Assembly (NCBI GenBank): GCA_937873135.1
Contig: CALMVQ010000132.1
Span: 24,813-88,812 of the forward strand
Length of the DNA stretch: 64,000 bases
From: an uncultured Scytonema sp.
GTDB lineage: Bacteria > Cyanobacteriota > Cyanobacteriia > Cyanobacteriales > Nostocaceae
Direction of reading: 5' to 3'
A model generated the notes under the pieces. It was given only the letters and a program-made list of their open reading frames with translations. It was not told where the DNA came from and did no database searches. The position numbers and the translations under genes were made by a program. Below are positions 57,201 to 64,000 of the stretch, in pieces (the first letter of the stretch is position 1; each line of letters begins with the position of its first letter).

Positions 57201-58963
57201 AAGCCTCTCAAACAGGATGCTGGAAGATCGATTCTACAAAGCCTGAAGATTTTCAACGGTTGTTAAGGGAGGTGCTGGAAACTGATGCACTTCCATGTCA
57301 TGGTATAATATACTGCTGGAGTTTAGATGTCACCTCAGTAGAACAGACGACTGCAAGTTCCTTAGATACAGATCAAGCACGAACCTGTGGCAGCGTGCTC
57401 TATTTGGTGCAGGCTCTTAGCTCAGTTAAAGTTTCTCAATTGCCGCGTTTGTGGTTAGTAACCCAAGGAGCTCAACCAGTAGGATATCAAGCAAATTCTC
57501 TAGCAGTAGCTCAAGCTCCTCTTTGGGGACTTGGTCGGGTAATAGCAACAGAACATCCTGAACTTTGGGGTGGGCTGTTAGATTTGGCTCCTGGCAATCC
57601 TGAAGAAGCAGCTGCCAACTGTTTAGAAGAACTTTGTCAGTCAGATCAAGAAACTGAAGTCGCCTTTCGCCAAGGACACCGATATGTACCTCGCCTAGTA
57701 CGTAGCGAAAGTACTAAAGCTCTAGTAGAAACTTTAAGTTTACGGTCCAATGGCACATATCTCATCAGTGGCGGTCTTGGCGGTTTGGGGTTGAAGATGG
57801 CTGAGTGGATGGTGAACAGAGGAGCACGGCATCTCGTACTGATCGGACGTAGTGGTGCCTCCCAATATGCCAGCGAGCAAATAAAGATGCTGAGAGAGGT
57901 AGGCGCAGAGATTATTGTAGCAAGAGCTAATATCTCTCAGGAAAACGAGGTACAAAAAGTGCTGGCTGACATTGCTCAATCGCTACCACCTCTCCTTGGT
58001 ATAATGCATTTAGCCGGGGTTTTGGATGAAGGTGTATTGCTGCGGCAAGACTGGGAGCGCTTTGCCAAGGTTATGGCTCCGAAGGTGGCAGGAGCGTGGA
58101 ACCTGCATTCTCTCACGCAGAATATGCCCTTGGAATTTTTTGTGATGTTTTCTTCTAGTGCATCACTACTTGGTGTACCCGGTCAAGGAAGTTACTCAGC
58201 AGCTAATACTTTTTTAGATGTGCTAGCCCATTATCGACATTTGCAAAAACTGCCGGCTTTAAGTATCAATTGGACTCCTTGGGATGAAGTTGGTATTGCA
58301 GCTAGTTTAAGCACCAATATAAAGCAGCGATGGGCTGCAGCAGGGATAAGTCTCATTACTTTGCAACAAGGGTTGCAAACTATGGAAAAGCTGTTCAGCC
58401 AGTCAAATGCACAAGTTGGTGTACTGGCAGTGAATTGGTCAAACTTCATTAAGCAATCTCCAGCCAATTTTAAACCTCCATTGCTCTCAAAAATCTTCGA
58501 TGAACATTACTCTCAGCTAACCACTTTGCCATCAGACCAACTGCAGCATGATCTTTTGGAGCAGTTAAAAGCGGCTGCACCAAAACAACGTCGGGCTATT
58601 TTGGCAACTTACATTCAAAACTGTGTAGCTATGGTTTTAGGGCGTGATTCATCGCGATTGCCAGAGGTCAAGATCGGTTTTTTTGAATTGGGTATGGATT
58701 CTCTGATGACCTTGGAATTGAAAAATCGTCTCCAATCGAGCTTGGGGTATTCCCTTCCCGCAACGCTAACTTACGAATATTCAACAATTCATGCTCTCAC
58801 TGAGTATTTGCTGAGCGATGTGCTTTCCTTGGAAAGCTCTATAATTTATAATACTGAATCTCTTGAGGATGCTGAGAAGCAAACAATATTAACAGAGATA
58901 GAACAGCTTTCAACCAATGAATTAGAAGCCATAGTTGATGAAGAATTAAGTAAGTTGGTATAA
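54206..58963 (+). CDS. Type I polyketide synthase, KS-AT-KR-ACP (module 5)
   Basis: 1585 residues. Order: docking helix (about 1-35), KS ([18 protein letters not shown] with Val before the His; KTNIGHLE), malonyl-type AT ([20 protein letters not shown]), then directly the KR structural half ([10 protein letters not shown]) and catalytic half (SGGLGGLG near 1185, [19 protein letters not shown]). LDE in AGVLDEGVL suggests B-type reduction. The ACP Ser is near 1497 ([11 protein letters not shown]). Expected product: a beta-hydroxyacyl unit. The KS active-site context is DTSCSSS, with Ser in place of the usual Ala before Cys, which is tolerated in many KS domains. It is separated from module 4 by 141 bases. 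Confidence 0.93.
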   Translation: MSKISERFAHMSPLKQALIALEEMRYKLDKIERQQSEPIAIIGTGCRFPGGANTPQMFWQRLQNGFDAIQEVPLERWDIDAYYDSNSETDGKIYTRQGGFLDVGVDGFDAEFFGLAPREIVSMDPQQRLLLEVTWEAIENAGQAPDKLVGSQTGVFVGINTSDYLHLHKGFQDPTHLNAYFFTGNTFSIAAGRLSYILGLQGPSIALDTSCSSSLVSIHLACESLRTGGCNLALAGGVHLMLSSAAFIVLSKMRALATDGRCKTFDAAADGYGRGEGCGIVVLKRLSDAIANGDNILALIRGSAINHDGRSGGLTVPNGLAQQAVIRAALTNAKLEPKQVNYVEVHGTGTALGDPIEIEALASVLSEGHSKQQPLIVGSVKTNIGHLEAAAGVASLLKVILAMQHEEIPPHLHLKNPNPSVSWEDLPIMIPTQKTSWSSQAKSPRVAGVSSFGMSGTNAHVVLEEAPVRASIHSEVERPLQILTLSAKSEMALQKLADRFQKYLENNPLSSIGDVCFTTNTGRSHFSQRLAVVAEQAAQVQERLAAFAKGETPDGLLVGQIPPASRTKVAFLFTGQGSQYIGMGRELYKTQPTFRKALEHCDELLLPYFKQSLLSLLYIQPEIDAINETAFTQPALFAIEYALAQLWQSWGVEPSIVMGHSVGEYVAACIAGVFSLEDGLKLIAQRGRLMQALPQEGKMVAIFADEARVTAAIEPFKGQMSIAAINGPKNIVISGKSEAVQAVTQKLEAEGIISRLLKVSHAFHSPLMEPILDAFKQIATEVKYSSPRIKMISNLTGELVKEEEVTQAEYWCRHLREAVKFSANMQTLHKQSCELFVEIGPHPVLLGMGRQCLPGETGVWLPSLHRGKSDWQQLLHSLGELYVRGVEVDWCKFDQDYPHQRLQLPTYPFQHSRYWLEPASLTQSATPESPIFTDWLYEVKWQPQSRTTTIEPGVEMLPERHGRWLVFADQNSQISAKLAALLEVRGETCIMVSSGKTYEASQTGCWKIDSTKPEDFQRLLREVLETDALPCHGIIYCWSLDVTSVEQTTASSLDTDQARTCGSVLYLVQALSSVKVSQLPRLWLVTQGAQPVGYQANSLAVAQAPLWGLGRVIATEHPELWGGLLDLAPGNPEEAAANCLEELCQSDQETEVAFRQGHRYVPRLVRSESTKALVETLSLRSNGTYLISGGLGGLGLKMAEWMVNRGARHLVLIGRSGASQYASEQIKMLREVGAEIIVARANISQENEVQKVLADIAQSLPPLLGIMHLAGVLDEGVLLRQDWERFAKVMAPKVAGAWNLHSLTQNMPLEFFVMFSSSASLLGVPGQGSYSAANTFLDVLAHYRHLQKLPALSINWTPWDEVGIAASLSTNIKQRWAAAGISLITLQQGLQTMEKLFSQSNAQVGVLAVNWSNFIKQSPANFKPPLLSKIFDEHYSQLTTLPSDQLQHDLLEQLKAAAPKQRRAILATYIQNCVAMVLGRDSSRLPEVKIGFFELGMDSLMTLELKNRLQSSLGYSLPATLTYEYSTIHALTEYLLSDVLSLESSIIYNTESLEDAEKQTILTEIEQLSTNELEAIVDEELSKLV

Positions 58964-59092
58964 ATAAATATAACTAAGTAAATAAATGCAGAACGGTGCG
59001 GAAACGACTTAATATAACTACAAACAGTGGTAACGCGAAGTTTTGTTTATTCACGCCGACTTACTTAAAAGTTTTAATGAGAGATAATTAAG

Positions 59093-62000
59093 ATGAGTAG
59101 TAGTCCTGAAAAACTTGACCAACTTTCTCCACTCCAACGTGCAGTTTACGCGTTGAAGGAAACTCGCTCCCAACTTGACGCTATTCAAAGTCAACAAAAT
59201 GAACTGATCGCCATTATAGGTATGGGTTGCCGATTTCCCGGTGGAGCTAACGATCCGGAGTCATTCTGGCAATTGCTTTCGCATGGAGGTGATGCGATTC
59301 GGGAAGTGCCACCAGAACGCTGGGATGTAGACAAATATTACGATCCAAATCCTGACACTTCCGGCACAATGTACACGCGTCAAGGCGGATTTTTGAATGT
59401 TGGTGTAGACGCATTCGACGCAGAATTTTTTGGACTTGCCCCACGTGAAGTTGTAAATATGGATCCCCAGCAACGTTTATTACTGGAGGTAAGTTGGGAA
59501 GCCTTAGAGCAAGCTGGTTATGCATCAGATAAACTAAATGGTAGCAAAACTGGAGTCTTTGTTGGAATCACAACCAACGACTATGCCCAACAAACCATAT
59601 TTGCGGAAACAAACAATATTGATATTTACACAGCTACCGGAAGTGGTTTTAACGTTGCCGCTGGACGTTTATCGTACATTTTAGGCTTGCAAGGTCCTAG
59701 CATGGCAATTGATACAGCCTGTTCCTCGTCCTTGGTAGCAGTTCATCTTGCCTGTCAGAGTTTGCGTACAGGTGAGTGCCATATGGCTTTGGCTGGTGGG
59801 GTAAACCTGATACTCTCGCCCCATATAACCATTGCCATGTCTAAATTGCGAGCCTTGTCTGCTGATGGGCGCTGCAAGACCTTTGATGCTGCTGCAGATG
59901 GCTACGGACGAGGAGAAGGATGTGGGATTACGATCCTCAAGCGCCTCACGTCCGCTATTACTGATGGCGATAATATATTAGCTGTGATTCGAGGTTCAGC
60001 TGTTAACCAAGACGGTCGTAGTAGCGGACTCACAGTTCCTAATGGATTGGCTCAGCAAGAGGTTTTGCGTACTGCTTTGAAGAACGCGAAGGTGGAACCA
60101 TCCCAAATTAACTACGTAGAAGCACACGGTACAGGAACACCATTAGGAGATCCAATAGAATTGAAGGCTTTGGGAACTGTTTTGGGACAGGGACGTTCAG
60201 ACAAAAACTCTCTGATGGTTGGCTCGGTAAAAACGAACATCGGTCACCTAGAAGCAGCAGCTGGGATAGCCAGTTTAATTAAAGTGGTTCTGGCAATGCA
60301 GCATAATATAATCCCACCTCATTTGCATTTAAAAAAATTCAATCCTCATATTGCTGCCCAGAATCTTCCTGTAATCGTTCCTACTGAGCAAGTCTGTTGG
60401 CCTACTACGACAGATAGTGAACAAGGAAACCTTGACTCCAGACACCTGGCTGGGGTTAGTTCGTTTGGATTTAGTGGCACTAACGCTCATGTGGTGTTAG
60501 AAGCAGCACCTGTGCGGAAATCAGCGCTAAAAGATGTTGATCGACCCCTTCATATTCTCACACTCTCAGCTAAGAGTGATGCGGCCTTAACCTCATTGGC
60601 AAAGCGCTTTCAACACTACATAAACGCACATCCATCAGCATCATTAGCAGATATCTGCTTCACAGCAAACACTGGGCGATCACATTTTGATCGCCGCCTT
60701 AGTATCGTCGCTGAATCATTGGAACAGGTATGTCAACAGTTGGCAGATTTTGTTGCTGGAAAGAAGTTCTTTACAGAATTTAACCAACTTTTGCCAAGCA
60801 CCAGTAAACCCAAATTAGCTTTTATTTTCACGGGACAAGGATTGCATTATATTGATATGGGGCGTCAACTTTACGACACCCAACTCACTTTCAAAAAAGC
60901 CTTGGATCGTTGTGATGAGTTCCTACGTCCTTATCTTGGAGAGTCACTCTTATCAATACTGTATCCTCAGTCTAAAAACTTTTCGCTACTTAATGAGACT
61001 GCTTACGCTCAGCCAGCCCTGTTTGCACTAGAGTATGCTCTTGCAGAGTTGTGGCAATCCTGGGGTATAGAACCAACTGTCGTTATGGGTTATGGGTACG
61101 GCGAATATGTTGCAGCTTGCGTTGCCAACGTGTTTAGTTTAGAAGATGGACTCCAATTAATTACCAAGCGGGCAAAGCTCATGCAAAGCTTACCAGCAGA
61201 CAGTAATGTTTCGCACTTTATAGAACCAATTCCAGAAACATTCAAGAGCATTGCAGAGGATATAGAATATTTTACTCCCCAATTGCCGTTTCTTTCCAAC
61301 TTAACTGGAAAACCCGTGGCCGGACACGAAATTGCATCAGCACACTACTGGCAACACCATACTCAGGAACCACTAAAATTTTCTGAAGGTATACAAACGC
61401 TGTACAAACAAGGATATCAATTGTTCGTGGAAATTAGTCCACATCCTACATTAACTCACATGGAGCAAAGCTGCTTGCCAGAAGGAGTAGGTTTTTGGCT
61501 TCCTTCTTTGACAAGAGAACAAGGTGATTGGCAGCAGATCCTCCGGAGTCTGGGAACATTATACGAGCAAGGTGTGGATGTAGACTGGGATGCATTTGAC
61601 CGCGATTATCAGCGACATCGGCTTCCACTACCAACTTACCCTTTTGAATGCCAACGTTACTGGACGGATGTAATTAAAGATCGGCAACCAAAAGTTAAAA
61701 GCATTTCACGACAACTTTCTCACCCTTTGTTAAACCAACGATTGGATTCACCCCTAAAACAAATTCAGTTTGAATCCCAGTTTAGTCTCGACTCTCTACC
61801 GCTTGTCCGCGACCATAGAATTTATGATATACCATTTTTGAACTTTGTCATCTATCTAGAGATGGCATTAGCTGGAGCGATGGAAGCATTCGGAAAGAAA
61901 GCTTTGACAATAGAGGATGTATTAATTTCCCAGCCACTTATCTTATTTAAAGATCAGATTCAGCCCGTTCAGTTAATTCTGCAGCCTGAGCATTCTGGTA

Positions 62001-62932
62001 AAGCTACATTTCAAATTTTTAGTCTAACAAACAACGAAGTTGAGACAAAAGCTGCTTGGATCTTGCATGTTACCGGAAAACTCTGCTTTGAGAATGTAGA
62101 ATTTGCCTCCTCTGCGAAAATGTCTACCTCTGTGGAAGAAATTCAGGCACGATATGAAAAAAAATTTACGAGCGCTGAGTTTTACCAAATGATAGGGGAT
62201 AGGGGTGCTAGCCTAGGACCTACTTGCCAGTGGCTCAAACAAATTTGGCTGGGATATGGAGAAGCACTCGGCAGTATAAAATCACCTGCAACAGAAGATG
62301 AATTTTATGCTGCTTATCAGCTTCCTCTCGGCGTTGTTGATGCCTGTTTTCAAATCTTAGGAGTCTGCTTGCTCGATATAGCTGATGGTTACATTCTGGC
62401 TGGGGTCGAAAAATTTCACTTCCATAATCGTTCTGAGCAACCATTATGGACAAATGCTGTACTAAAACTCAATGAGCACAGGGAGACTATTTCCGGAGAT
62501 ATTCGTGTATTCGATGAAACTGGACTACTTGTCATAGAAGTCTTGAATGCACAGTTAAGGCGAGTGAACCAGGAGGCACTCCAACGTGTTGCTAAAGAAA
62601 CGAAGTATACAAGCGTTTCATCGGGAGTCGCCCAACCTATTGCACATACTAGTCTGTTAAGAGAACAACTTCTTGCTATGAAATCAAGGGAGCGCCAATT
62701 GATATTGGAGAATTATTTACTGACAAAACTAGCAAAAGCCCTACAGCTTCCGGTATCCAAGCTACAATCCCAACAATCACTTGCAACACTAATTGACTCC
62801 CTAATTGTTATTGAGCTAAAGAATCAAATTGAGACCGAACTACAGATTACTGTACCAGGGACAAAATTTTTTGAGGAAATTAATATCGCTCAGTTAGCAA
62901 CTTTTGTATCAGAACAATTTAGACTTAAGTAA
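59093..62932 (+). CDS. Type I polyketide synthase, KS-AT(inactive)-DH(degenerate)-ACP (module 6)
   Basis: 1279 residues. The docking helix and KS are intact ([22 protein letters not shown]). The AT has GYGYGE (Tyr667-Gly668) in place of GHSxGE, GQGLHY in place of GQGSQY, and lacks the small subdomain and HAFH ([10 protein letters not shown] runs into [15 protein letters not shown]). The DH-like region (about 880-1170) keeps His908 (RDHRIY) but has Asp for the motif Gly and Asn917 for the Pro ([12 protein letters not shown]). The second motif is [11 protein letters not shown], keeping the Asp but not the usual His-Pro. There is no KR. The ACP ([15 protein letters not shown], Ser about 1235) lacks the usual LGMDSL but keeps the Ser. 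No thioesterase or reductase follows. It is the last PKS of the cluster and may act in chain transfer or release; this is inference. Confidence 0.92.
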   Translation: MSSSPEKLDQLSPLQRAVYALKETRSQLDAIQSQQNELIAIIGMGCRFPGGANDPESFWQLLSHGGDAIREVPPERWDVDKYYDPNPDTSGTMYTRQGGFLNVGVDAFDAEFFGLAPREVVNMDPQQRLLLEVSWEALEQAGYASDKLNGSKTGVFVGITTNDYAQQTIFAETNNIDIYTATGSGFNVAAGRLSYILGLQGPSMAIDTACSSSLVAVHLACQSLRTGECHMALAGGVNLILSPHITIAMSKLRALSADGRCKTFDAAADGYGRGEGCGITILKRLTSAITDGDNILAVIRGSAVNQDGRSSGLTVPNGLAQQEVLRTALKNAKVEPSQINYVEAHGTGTPLGDPIELKALGTVLGQGRSDKNSLMVGSVKTNIGHLEAAAGIASLIKVVLAMQHNIIPPHLHLKKFNPHIAAQNLPVIVPTEQVCWPTTTDSEQGNLDSRHLAGVSSFGFSGTNAHVVLEAAPVRKSALKDVDRPLHILTLSAKSDAALTSLAKRFQHYINAHPSASLADICFTANTGRSHFDRRLSIVAESLEQVCQQLADFVAGKKFFTEFNQLLPSTSKPKLAFIFTGQGLHYIDMGRQLYDTQLTFKKALDRCDEFLRPYLGESLLSILYPQSKNFSLLNETAYAQPALFALEYALAELWQSWGIEPTVVMGYGYGEYVAACVANVFSLEDGLQLITKRAKLMQSLPADSNVSHFIEPIPETFKSIAEDIEYFTPQLPFLSNLTGKPVAGHEIASAHYWQHHTQEPLKFSEGIQTLYKQGYQLFVEISPHPTLTHMEQSCLPEGVGFWLPSLTREQGDWQQILRSLGTLYEQGVDVDWDAFDRDYQRHRLPLPTYPFECQRYWTDVIKDRQPKVKSISRQLSHPLLNQRLDSPLKQIQFESQFSLDSLPLVRDHRIYDIPFLNFVIYLEMALAGAMEAFGKKALTIEDVLISQPLILFKDQIQPVQLILQPEHSGKATFQIFSLTNNEVETKAAWILHVTGKLCFENVEFASSAKMSTSVEEIQARYEKKFTSAEFYQMIGDRGASLGPTCQWLKQIWLGYGEALGSIKSPATEDEFYAAYQLPLGVVDACFQILGVCLLDIADGYILAGVEKFHFHNRSEQPLWTNAVLKLNEHRETISGDIRVFDETGLLVIEVLNAQLRRVNQEALQRVAKETKYTSVSSGVAQPIAHTSLLREQLLAMKSRERQLILENYLLTKLAKALQLPVSKLQSQQSLATLIDSLIVIELKNQIETELQITVPGTKFFEEINIAQLATFVSEQFRLK

Positions 62933-63245
62933 TGTTCCCCCAAAAGTAGACTCCAGCCACAATGACTAACAGACTTCCGAGAGAAAGATCGTTCAAATTC
63001 TAGAGAATTATTCAGGTAAAAGTCATGATAAGTCGTCAATTTTGAGGTCACGTTTTCAGTAATTTGAGAACTCGATTTAGATGCGTTTACCCTGCGCTTG
63101 CTTCACAGTTTAAAAAGCTGTGTATCTCATTACCACTGTTAAGCCCACATTCTGCACTTCAGTTTGTAACACAAACTGAAGTGCGGAATGTGGGCTTCAA
63201 CTTCAACCTGACTTCGCTTTAGGGTACTTCCAAAGAGGTATTGCC
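62933..63245. other. Intergenic region with a long hairpin
   Basis: A 27-base arm (63141-63167) and its near-perfect reverse complement (63171-63197, one mismatch) surround a 3-base loop (AAC). It could terminate the PKS transcript or be a small mobile hairpin. No gene was seen in the rest. Confidence 0.55.
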
Positions 63246-63251
63246 TACGAA

Positions 63252-64000
63252 ATGTTGAACGATTATCAGAAGGCTCTGGCAGATTATAATCAAGCGATTC
63301 ATCTTGATCCTAACGATGCATCAGCATATTCTCACCGGGGGGAAGTCCGCGAAAAGTTGCAAGATTCTCAGGGAGCAAAGGCAGACTACTCCAAAGCAAT
63401 TGAACTTTACTCGAAAGCGATAGAAATTGAGCCTGATGTTTTGACCTACCTATTGCGAGGTAGAGTCCACGAAAAGTTGAAAGATTATACTGGAGCAAAG
63501 GCTGATTACAATCAAGCGATTCATCTCGATCCTAACTTTGCTTTAGCCTACCAGGGGCGGGGTGGAGTCGATGAAAAGCTGAACGATTCTACTGGTGCGA
63601 TCGCCGATTACACCCAATTGATTAAACTCCAGCCTAACAATGCACAAGCCTACTCTTGGCGGGCTACTGTGCGTATACAGTTGAAAGATTATCCAGCAGC
63701 GATGGCGGATTTAACACAAGCGATTAAACTCCAGCCTAACAATGCACAAGCCTACTCTGGGCGGGCTACTGTGCGTATACGGTTGAAAGATTATCCAGCA
63801 GCGATGGCGGATTTAACACAAGCGATTAAACTCCAGCCTAACAATGCACAAGCCTACCACGGGCGGGGTGCAGTCCGCAACCTGTTAAAAGATTATACTG
63901 GTGCGATCACCGATTACACTCAATTGATTAAACTCCAGCCTGACGATGCACAAGCCTACTCTTGGCGGGCTACTGTACGTATACAGTTGAAAGATTACAC
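63252..64000 (+). CDS. TPR-repeat protein, N-terminus uncertain, runs off right edge
   Basis: The frame is open from about 63195 to the window end. It encodes consecutive 34-residue tetratricopeptide repeats (ADYNQAIHLDPNDASAYSHR, ADLTQAIKLQPNNAQAYSGR and others), a scaffold for protein-protein contacts. The first ATG is 63252, but repeat homology already starts upstream (LQLQPDFALGYFQRGIAYEM), directly against the hairpin at 63141-63197. The true N-terminus is therefore either missing or starts at a non-ATG codon. Adjacent repeats are almost identical in DNA, indicating recent internal duplication. No link to the PKS cluster is evident. Confidence 0.7.
   Translation, partial: MLNDYQKALADYNQAIHLDPNDASAYSHRGEVREKLQDSQGAKADYSKAIELYSKAIEIEPDVLTYLLRGRVHEKLKDYTGAKADYNQAIHLDPNFALAYQGRGGVDEKLNDSTGAIADYTQLIKLQPNNAQAYSWRATVRIQLKDYPAAMADLTQAIKLQPNNAQAYSGRATVRIRLKDYPAAMADLTQAIKLQPNNAQAYHGRGAVRNLLKDYTGAITDYTQLIKLQPDDAQAYSWRATVRIQLKDY

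Noticed and set aside
34538..62932. A trans-AT assembly line, suggested by the two inactive AT domains
   Set aside because: Four of six modules have complete malonyl-type ATs in cis, and no stand-alone AT gene is in the window.
34538..62932. The PKS genes as the heterocyst glycolipid (hgl) locus
   Set aside because: The layout (FAAL start, six single modules, Fe/2OG-carrier fusion, P450, Rieske, O-methyltransferase) does not fit the hgl genes as I know them.

Overview
The window looks like a chromosome or large-plasmid segment of a filamentous, probably heterocyst-forming cyanobacterium (Nostocales). The signs are GCGATCGC-type octamers, abundant short GC-rich dispersed repeats of the kind seen in Nostoc and its relatives, a heptameric AAAAAGT tract, a Nostoc-type sigma factor, and cyanobacterial forms of PrmA, MatB and FAAL. 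No rRNA, tRNA or CRISPR array was seen.

Layout. Positions 1-15100 are a worn accessory region. It holds a sigma factor running off the left edge, a deletion-scarred MatB-like pseudogene, an orphan Phd/YefM antitoxin with a frameshifted tail, a PrmA methyltransferase, a WD40 gene cut by an IS end, a broken IS66-like transposase, a small DNA-binding-type gene with an internal stop, a DUF3102 protein, two small non-autonomous elements (MITEs) with target duplications, and remnants of IS6 and ISAzo13 transposases. In its midst is an intact 939-residue membrane iron-sulfur/FHA protein (11271-14090).

Positions 15156-62932 form one same-strand biosynthetic gene cluster of about 48 kb. Its first half encodes a type II thioesterase, a secreted beta-propeller protein, an O-methyltransferase, a Rieske oxygenase, a cytochrome P450, a macrolide-type glycosyltransferase, an RND efflux pair and a FabF-like ketosynthase. 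Its second half encodes a fatty acyl-AMP ligase (FAAL), a SyrB2-like Fe(II)/2-oxoglutarate enzyme fused to a carrier domain, an odd acyl carrier protein, and six single-module type I polyketide synthases: KS-AT-DH-KR-ACP, KS-AT-DH-KR-ACP, KS-AT-KR-ACP, KS-AT(dead)-ACP, KS-AT-KR-ACP and KS-AT(dead)-DH(dead)-ACP. The inferred route is FAAL activation of a fatty acid, cis modification on a carrier, malonate extension, then oxidation, O-methylation, glycosylation and export. No terminal thioesterase is present. I could not match the cluster to a known natural product.

The most unusual points are: (i) two acyltransferase domains that have both lost the nucleophile serine and the small subdomain with the catalytic histidine; (ii) the Fe/2OG enzyme, which has His-Gln-Val where hydroxylases have His-x-Asp and SyrB2-type halogenases have His-x-Ala/Gly; (iii) a carrier protein whose N-terminal half resembles the C-terminal tail of type ISP restriction-modification enzymes; and (iv) a near-identical AT tract shared by two modules, one copy carrying a 21-bp in-frame insertion that looks like a dispersed repeat. 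A TPR protein gene begins after the cluster and runs off the right edge.
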